Below are positions 50,383-55,888 of a stretch of DNA of 55,888 nucleotides, piece after piece. The stretch's first letter is position 1. Each line of letters starts with the position of its first letter. The DNA lies in contig NZ_MQWA01000001.1 in assembly GCF_002954445.1 (NCBI RefSeq), forward strand, positions 1-55,888, in the 5' to 3' direction. The position numbers and the translations under genes were made by a program. The notes below the pieces were generated by a model. The model did not search any database and had not been told where the DNA came from. It worked only from the letters and a program-made list of their open reading frames with translations. The DNA comes from Rubritalea profundi (GTDB lineage: Bacteria > Verrucomicrobiota > Verrucomicrobiia > Verrucomicrobiales > Akkermansiaceae).

Positions 50383-51899
50383 TTAGAGATAAGCTGATCG
50401 AAAGCCGCCTCAATCTCCTCCTGGGTTTTAGGAGCTTTATTAAAGATGCTCTTTACGGGTTGATCATGTTGTTGAGCCTGCTGCGTCCCTTTACCTCTTA
50501 GCTTCTCTCTCAAGTCATCTTCTAATGCTCCTAACTTGCCAGTCACATGGACAGTTTCCCACAAATAACCATCACTACTAGAAGAAAACGTCCCTTCTTT
50601 AAAATGCTTCTCCAAAATCACTTTTTCATGTATGGGAATGCCTATTGTAAGCATCCCTTCGACTACATCAGCCTTAGCCCGTAGAGTCCCCCTCAGAGCC
50701 AACATCTTCCTATCGCTAAAGGACAAATCACGGATCATGACTCCATCATTCTCTTTAATGACCTGAAGCTCTCCACTATTTCTAAATTTTGGTCTTCGGT
50801 AATTATTCTTTTGTAAAACATCCGCCAGCACAGCAAAACAATCCAGTCGACCAAGGTTCAGGCTGGGTGCAGTTAGATGAATATCATACAGGGAGCCTGC
50901 TGCGTTAGTTTGCTTAAAAAAGAGCTGCCCATTGTCACCGCTCCAATCGCCAAGAATAAGCAGACCTAGTATATCTCCGAATATCACAGAGGAAGGTAGG
51001 TTCTCTACTTTCAATGCCAATGGAGCGGAATCAATTCCCCCAATGATTCCTTTAACTTCTACTCTTCCTTCTCCATTCCCCTCACTTAATTGTAAAAAAA
51101 ACTCGTTAGAGTCAGGTCGAATTTGAACATAACCTTGCTCTACAACAAAGTCACCAAACTCAGTATCACCCAGTGAACCTCCTGAGAGCTGTAACTGCAT
51201 CGGATTTGCTCCCCACTTAAAATACGCAAAACTCTCCTTAATCAAAAGTCCGCCATCTGCTGAATAAATATTCAAAGCATCACACTTTATTCGGTCTAAC
51301 CCGTATTTTGATTTATAGTCGAAGTGATCCACCTCATCAGCCTCACTAGAGTTACCTCGTTTCAGATAAATATTTCCTAACTGAGCTGAAAGATCTGATC
51401 CATTCCAAGTTCCGCCCAATAGGCCTCCTATAAAATAATGACTTGATACGTTTTCTAAAACCACCCCTCCAAGAGCTCTCTCCTCTTCGTCCCAAGTGTA
51501 CTCAACTTTGCGTGCCGTTGTCAGGGTCGGACTCACGCGCAGTTGACTCAAGCTCACAGTCGCACCAGAACCACTCTCTAAATCAGCAAGTAACTTACCT
51601 CGGAAACTACGGCTATTATGATAGCCTATAGAAAATGTTCCAGCTAAGATTATAGAAAACCCCGAAAGAAAAACTATCAGGACAACATAGAATTGCCTCT
51701 TTCTTAGCTTTAGACTTGCTGACTTATCGGTAGATTTAGAACGATGGTGGCTCCTTCGTATCTTCTCGCTTCCTATGCCTAAGGAACTCGAGCCAGTCAC
51801 ACGTTTCCGAACTCGTCGGCGTCTCACTTCAGGATCGTTTGATCTTGAAGCTGATGCTTCATCGTTGGAATTCGAATTCAAAGAGTTCAAAGAGTTCAA
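50379..51899 (-). CDS. AsmA-like single-TM envelope protein
   Basis: 506 aa. Begins at a TTG codon (51899); no ATG is available before the membrane helix. The N-terminal 65 residues are basic and Ser-rich (LNS repeated, RRRRVRKRVTG, RRSHHRSKSTDKSASLKLRKR), cytoplasmic; one helix follows (about 70-92). The rest is beta-strand rich with the AsmA/DUF3971-like flavour of LPS/phospholipid-transfer proteins: FGDILGLLILGDWSGDNGQLFFKQTNAAGS, GELQVIKENDGVMIRDLSFSDRKMLALRGTLRAKADVVEGMLTIGIP. Assignment is by pattern only. Sits between the secretin (32 bp) and the unknown exported protein (4-bp overlap). Confidence 0.6.
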   Translation of the reverse strand: MNSLNSLNSNSNDEASASRSNDPEVRRRRVRKRVTGSSSLGIGSEKIRRSHHRSKSTDKSASLKLRKRQFYVVLIVFLSGFSIILAGTFSIGYHNSRSFRGKLLADLESGSGATVSLSQLRVSPTLTTARKVEYTWDEEERALGGVVLENVSSHYFIGGLLGGTWNGSDLSAQLGNIYLKRGNSSEADEVDHFDYKSKYGLDRIKCDALNIYSADGGLLIKESFAYFKWGANPMQLQLSGGSLGDTEFGDFVVEQGYVQIRPDSNEFFLQLSEGNGEGRVEVKGIIGGIDSAPLALKVENLPSSVIFGDILGLLILGDWSGDNGQLFFKQTNAAGSLYDIHLTAPSLNLGRLDCFAVLADVLQKNNYRRPKFRNSGELQVIKENDGVMIRDLSFSDRKMLALRGTLRAKADVVEGMLTIGIPIHEKVILEKHFKEGTFSSSSDGYLWETVHVTGKLGALEDDLREKLRGKGTQQAQQHDQPVKSIFNKAPKTQEEIEAAFDQLISK

Positions 51900-51931
51900 A
51901 CTAACTATGCTGAATTTTGAACAAGTAGAAC

Positions 51932-54337
51932 CTAGCGTTCTCTCCAGTTTTTACCAGTTGGATCCTTAAGCTCGACATTAACAAAAATCACTAATGCTCT
52001 ATCAGTCTTCTTTATACCTTCGCTTTTGAAAAAGCGCCCCAGCATAGGAATATCTCCTAACAAAGGAACCTTGTCCTCCACGGTTTCGATTAAACTCTCA
52101 TTTAAGCTAGCAATCACAAAGGTGGCTCCATCCCGCACAGTGACTGCTGTATTTACGTTTTTGACCTTAAAGAATGGCATCAAAATTGCGTTTCTGGTTA
52201 ATTCTATTAGTACAGGATTGCCGAGAGCGTCCAGGGAAGATGAGGTAATTGGTGAGCCGTAGTTTATAAAGCCTTGAAAATCAGACGATTCTAACTCAAC
52301 CTTAACATCGACATAATTATTATTTTCAGAAATAGTCGCTTCAGCTACAAGGTTCACACCTACAAATCTTTGCTCAAATGCTGTCGGATTGGCAGGTACC
52401 ACGGGGAAGACTCCTGATGCATCAGTAGCACCAGCAGAACGAGGAAGCTCTGGTGGCTCATACTCAGTAGCGTAATACATATCCCGTCCGTTAAAAAGTG
52501 TGGCCTTCACACCTGCACCCGCAACGATACTAGGGGTTTCCATACGCTCCGTACTTTTTGCCTGGCTCAAACCACGCATCAAAACGGCGACATCCTCAGT
52601 TCTCAACGCTAGAATGCCTGGCGCTCTATCTGTATTTTGTCTAACGAGTGAAGACCTAGCATCCCCAGTCACAGTTTGATCGAACAAGCGTGTATCAGAC
52701 AGAGAATCACCACTCCTCAAGCCTGAAGTCACTGGCGCTAGACCATCTACCGTCGTAACTAGGTCACTCGTAATATCTTCACCGTTGCCTTGAGTTCCGC
52801 CACTAACAATAGTTTTTCCTTCACTTGCCCCAATTAGCCAATCGAAGCCCAACTCTTCCAAATCACTACGAGCTACATCAATAATAGTAAGCTTCATCAC
52901 GACCTGCACATTCTCAGCTTGTGCGTAGCTCGTCACATACTGTTCAATTAGATCAATATTTTGAAGTGTGTTCGCGACCATCAAAGAGCCTGTACCATGA
53001 ATGTATTTGGCTACTGATCCCTCAGGAAAGGTTACTCCCATTTTTTTAAGAAACTCTTTCGCTGTCACCCGAGGGCTCAGTGCTCCATTGCTACCAGTAT
53101 CCTCAGCAAATGGATCATCATTGCTTGTTGTGGCTTGGCTGGCTGCATCCTGCATAAAGGTAGGAGGCACACGGAAAGTTCGGCGGTGGATTGAGGAATC
53201 AGCTGCGCCACTAGGTGTAACAACTACGACATAATCTTCATAGCGCCATTGTGTTCCAGTCGCTCGGCTCACAAAATCTAAAATATTAGTGAGTGGTACA
53301 TTGCGGAGATTTAAAGTCACGCGCTTCTGACGGATACTTTTGCCCCATTCAGAATCATCAGAACCTATATTAAGGACAAAGTTGACACCTTTCTGAGAAT
53401 CATCGACTGAAGACTGATCATATTCCTTAGACCAGACTCTGATCATGTCATAGGCCTCACCAAGGCTAACATCTTGAAGGTCTACGATTGGCACAAGGAT
53501 TTGTCGGAGCTTATTTGCATAAACCTCCTGAATTCTATTTTCCTCTTCGCCCAATGCCTCACTTGTGCGTAGGTTTTCAATCCTCGGATTGACCTTAGTC
53601 TCCCACTGTCTATCCACCTGCAACAGTATCTCTGCACGAGTCTGATCATAGGCTGTACCCGCATATTCCGACTTGGCACCAGCTACGCGCTCCATGCCTC
53701 GACGAGCGGCACTATTATAGGGGTCTAAGTGGAGAACTTCTTCATAGGCTAAAACAGCGTCATCGAATTTACCTAGATTGAAATAGCCTTCGGCTTTCCG
53801 CAGCCACTGCCCAGCAGACTCGGCATCGCGAGATAATTGTGCTGAGAGAGCTGGGTTCGTACGAATCGGATCATCCAGCTTTCCGAGCATCAGCGTCGCG
53901 CCAGCATGGCCTTTAGCCACACCTGGACGGAGTACATCACTGAGTACCTGCCGGGCTTCGTCATACTGACCAAATCGTGAGAGTGACTTACAATATTCAA
54001 CTGCCGCTTGTGCATAACGCTCTGAAGCGGCCCCCTTGAGATCTTTACTCAAACCTCCAACTGGAATCAGAGAAAAAGCTTGAGCATAAACTGAAACAGC
54101 CTCTTTGTATTCCCCTTTATTGTAGTGAGCATCGCCATTGAGAAGTAATTCTTGTGCTAGCACAACACTCTCAGAACGTTTTGCTATTTCTTGCTGAGCT
54201 AATTGTGAATCATAGCTCTGGGCATAGGCATGTGAGCATAGAACCGCTCCGACGGTGATGCCGAGCAAGCAGGACTGAGCGAGATTTTTACTCACCCAGC
54301 GAATACCTTCGCTGTTTTCAAAAATTGATCTTACCAT
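51932..54337 (-). CDS. Type IV pilus-like secretin, Amuc_1098-like
   Basis: 801 aa from ATG at 54337; a TTG 48 bases upstream is less likely. A signal peptide (hydrophobic stretch LAQSCLLGITVGAVLCSHAYA) is followed by TPR-like helices (about 45-235; SVYAQAFSLIPVGG, EGYFNLGKFDDAVLAYEEVLHLDPYNSAARRGME), an STN/N0-like domain (VDLQDVSLGEAYDMIRVWSKEYDQ), N-domains (VTLNLRNVPLTNILDFVSRATGTQW) and the secretin barrel (MKLTIIDVARSDLEELGFDWLIG through VTVRDGATFVIASLNESLIETVEDKVPLLGDIPMLGRFFKSE). The TPR plus LDDPIRTNPAL layout is that of the Akkermansia Amuc_1098 pilus outer-membrane protein. The usual Amuc_1099-1102 partners are not adjacent. Confidence 0.82.
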   Translation of the reverse strand: MVRSIFENSEGIRWVSKNLAQSCLLGITVGAVLCSHAYAQSYDSQLAQQEIAKRSESVVLAQELLLNGDAHYNKGEYKEAVSVYAQAFSLIPVGGLSKDLKGAASERYAQAAVEYCKSLSRFGQYDEARQVLSDVLRPGVAKGHAGATLMLGKLDDPIRTNPALSAQLSRDAESAGQWLRKAEGYFNLGKFDDAVLAYEEVLHLDPYNSAARRGMERVAGAKSEYAGTAYDQTRAEILLQVDRQWETKVNPRIENLRTSEALGEEENRIQEVYANKLRQILVPIVDLQDVSLGEAYDMIRVWSKEYDQSSVDDSQKGVNFVLNIGSDDSEWGKSIRQKRVTLNLRNVPLTNILDFVSRATGTQWRYEDYVVVVTPSGAADSSIHRRTFRVPPTFMQDAASQATTSNDDPFAEDTGSNGALSPRVTAKEFLKKMGVTFPEGSVAKYIHGTGSLMVANTLQNIDLIEQYVTSYAQAENVQVVMKLTIIDVARSDLEELGFDWLIGASEGKTIVSGGTQGNGEDITSDLVTTVDGLAPVTSGLRSGDSLSDTRLFDQTVTGDARSSLVRQNTDRAPGILALRTEDVAVLMRGLSQAKSTERMETPSIVAGAGVKATLFNGRDMYYATEYEPPELPRSAGATDASGVFPVVPANPTAFEQRFVGVNLVAEATISENNNYVDVKVELESSDFQGFINYGSPITSSSLDALGNPVLIELTRNAILMPFFKVKNVNTAVTVRDGATFVIASLNESLIETVEDKVPLLGDIPMLGRFFKSEGIKKTDRALVIFVNVELKDPTGKNWRER

Positions 54338-54803
54338 AGGTTCGACGGCGTTTATACACAGATCACTACCCCACCGTAAGCTCAAAATGAGAAATTTTAG
54401 AATTCTTACGTAATCAGCACACTCTTTCCTAGAATTAGGCCTAAACAGTTGACAATTATTAGGGCAAACATCCCTCAGCAGCTAGAAACGGCTAACGATT
54501 CGTAGTTTTCCGTGAAACACTAGAGCTTATCTCAAACTCTCTGACCATTCCAAAACTGAATTCCATTTGCTCAACCTGAACTGTTGACTTGCTGTTCGGT
54601 CTCAAATCAGAAAGAATCTCTCTCAGATGCTCCACGGACTGTTGCATAACATTTATTATTGTGTTCATGTGAGCATGATTATTTAATTGGACTCATTCGT
54701 CAACCTCGTATTTGAACAAATCTTTCATCTCCACCATTTTTTGCGTGTCATCTACGTCCAGATTGCTTTGTTAGTGTCTTCACGCGATAGATTTTATAAC
54801 CTA
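54338..54803. other. Divergent region between secretin and pilT
   Basis: 466 bp. It contains the possible 58-codon small ORF at 54492-54668 (separate entry) and a TTGACA at 54448 on the plus strand without a convincing -10 partner. No inverted-repeat element or RNA gene is seen. Confidence 0.4.
54492..54668 (-). CDS. Possible small protein of 58 aa
   Basis: An ATG-started frame of 58 codons (MNTIINVMQQSVEHLREIL ... EMEFSFGMV-like end, closing RKTTNR) on the same strand as the secretin. The predicted peptide is hydrophilic with an amphipathic helix and no membrane segment or signal. It has no clear Shine-Dalgarno. It may be spurious, but the amino-acid make-up is protein-like and it would lie at the head of the secretin operon. 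Confidence 0.3.
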   Translation of the reverse strand: MNTIINVMQQSVEHLREILSDLRPNSKSTVQVEQMEFSFGMVREFEISSSVSRKTTNR

Positions 54804-55886
54804 ATGTCTCAAATCCAAACATACGACAACGTCGACACCTACCTACAGATCGGTATTGAGTTCGATTGTTCAGACATCCACCTAGCTACGACAAGCCGTC
54901 CAACATGGCGTCGGTTTGGTAACCTCCAACCGATTTGGGAAGATGCCGCAACTCTGACAGCACAAGACACAGAGAGCTTGGTAAATTCCTTTCTGCCTAA
55001 AGAACACTGGGAACACCTTAAAGAAAAAGGCGACGTCGACTTTGCCTATCAAACTGATTTTGGACGCTTTCGAGTATCCGTTGTTCGCCAGCGTCTAGGC
55101 TACGATCTTGTATTTCGTATCATTACCACCGAGATCCGCTCTATCGATGACTTGAAGTTGCCGAAAGAACACATCGTCCCTCTCACCCGTTACCACAACG
55201 GCCTTATTCTAGTTACAGGTTCAGTTGGCTCAGGGAAGTCTACTACCATGGCTGCATTGGTAGATTTCATCAATGAAGATCGAGAAGACCACATCTTGAC
55301 ACTGGAAGACCCAATCGAATACGTCTTCAAATCAAAGAACTGCCACATCAACCAGCGTGAAGTACATTCCCACACTGAGTCCTTTCCACGAGCACTACGT
55401 GGTGCGTTACGTGAAGACCCCGATGTCATTGTGGTGGGTGAAATGCGCAATCTTGAGACTATTCAGTTAGCGCTCACTGCCGCCGAAACCGGCCACCTAG
55501 TGATCGCCACTCTTCACACGGGCAATGCCCCACGAACTCTCGACCGAATTCTTGACGTGTTCCCTACCGATCAGCGTTCTCAAATCCGCATCATGGTTGC
55601 CGAGTCACTGAGAGGAGTCATTTCCCAGCAACTCATTCCTAAAGCAGACGGTACTGGCCGCGTAATGGCGCTAGAACTTCTTGTGAACACTGCTCCGGTT
55701 GCTGCCACCATCCGTGATGGTAAAACCTTCATGCTACCAGGCATCATGCAAACAGGTAAAAATGTAGGGATGATCACTATGGATGAATCTATCAAAAACC
55801 TCTATATCGCTGGCGAAATAAGCCAAGAAGAAGCCCACTTTAGATCGGAAGATAAGAAGCTCATGGAGTCTTACTTTAAATCCTAA
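54804..55886 (+). CDS. pilT: Type IV pilus twitching-motility ATPase PilT
   Basis: 360 aa from the ATG at 54804 (MSQIQTYDNVDTYLQIGIEFDCSDIHLATTSRP); the frame is open 39 codons further up but that part is not PilT-like. Walker A VTGSVGSGKSTTMAALV, Asp box LTLEDPIEYVF, Walker B REDPDVIVVGEMRNLETIQLALTAAETGHLVIATLHT with the His box, and C-terminal QQLIPKADGTGRVMALELLVNT. PilT pulls the type IV pilus back in using ATP. Divergent from the secretin operon, so pilus retraction and outer-membrane pore are encoded side by side. The gene ends 2 bp before the window edge. Confidence 0.93.
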   Translation: MSQIQTYDNVDTYLQIGIEFDCSDIHLATTSRPTWRRFGNLQPIWEDAATLTAQDTESLVNSFLPKEHWEHLKEKGDVDFAYQTDFGRFRVSVVRQRLGYDLVFRIITTEIRSIDDLKLPKEHIVPLTRYHNGLILVTGSVGSGKSTTMAALVDFINEDREDHILTLEDPIEYVFKSKNCHINQREVHSHTESFPRALRGALREDPDVIVVGEMRNLETIQLALTAAETGHLVIATLHTGNAPRTLDRILDVFPTDQRSQIRIMVAESLRGVISQQLIPKADGTGRVMALELLVNTAPVAATIRDGKTFMLPGIMQTGKNVGMITMDESIKNLYIAGEISQEEAHFRSEDKKLMESYFKS

Positions 55887-55888
55887 CT

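Noticed and set aside
1-55888. tRNA or rRNA genes
   Set aside because: No gap contains a T-loop-like GGTTCGAATCC with a matching acceptor stem; GGTTCGAGCACC at 22.35 kb belongs to the family A repeat.

Overview
The window reads as a stretch of a Verrucomicrobiota chromosome (inference from gene content; no rRNA or marker phylogeny is available here). The supporting signs are an Akkermansia Amuc_1098-like pilus secretin, an ECF sigma factor next to a Ser/Thr kinase fused to PEGA and formylglycine-generating-enzyme domains, several membrane-anchored von Willebrand and squalene-cyclase-like proteins with a shared N-terminus, a one-chain PurL, and short intergenic repeats. Base composition is moderate and even. 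There is no rRNA, tRNA, CRISPR array, prophage or complete insertion sequence in view.

Layout. 0.1-9 kb: a LOG-family protein; a sigma factor-kinase-OsmC operon; a cell-wall amidase; a Bax-inhibitor-1 membrane protein; two orphan envelope proteins. 9-14 kb: purL and an APH-fold kinase. 14-19 kb: a ParDE toxin-antitoxin pair wedged between a decayed 3' fragment of a MetR-type gene and the intact gene, then a divergent folate-independent methionine synthase operon (mesX-mesD) and a TauE/SafE permease. 19-24 kb: a VWA protein, a broken REP-type transposase, khpB/jag with a thioesterase, and separate coaC and coaB genes. 24-32 kb: recC-recB-recD, in which recB is intact but recC and recD each carry a frameshift. 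32.7-36.7 kb: mnmA, a two-TM protein, a LolA-like protein and an HrgA/COG2958-like protein. 36.9-42 kb: three tandem paralogues with an alpha/alpha-toroid head, each copied with its leader and its terminator. 42-46 kb: housekeeping genes (long Cys/Met PLP enzyme, rsuA, folB, HAD, dciA-like, ferredoxin). 46-54.4 kb: a tight five-gene minus-strand operon (secretin, AsmA-like, unknown, MoxR, DUF58), with pilT divergent to it.

Genes working together: MetR, MesX and MesD form a methionine module with inverted repeats in the divergent promoter region. The sigma factor and kinase overlap and probably form one signalling unit. Secretin and PilT point to a type IV pilus-like system, here joined to MoxR/DUF58.

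The most unusual signals are: (1) two families of 200-300 bp terminal-inverted-repeat elements without genes, each with two copies here; (2) a family of membrane anchors with swappable heads (VWA or toroid) that shows cassette duplication, mosaicism and an in-frame head deletion; (3) the ParDE/MetR duplication scar; (4) heptanucleotide repeats forming the 5' leaders of coaC and recC; (5) the double frameshift in recCBD; (6) the secretin-MoxR-DUF58 operon.
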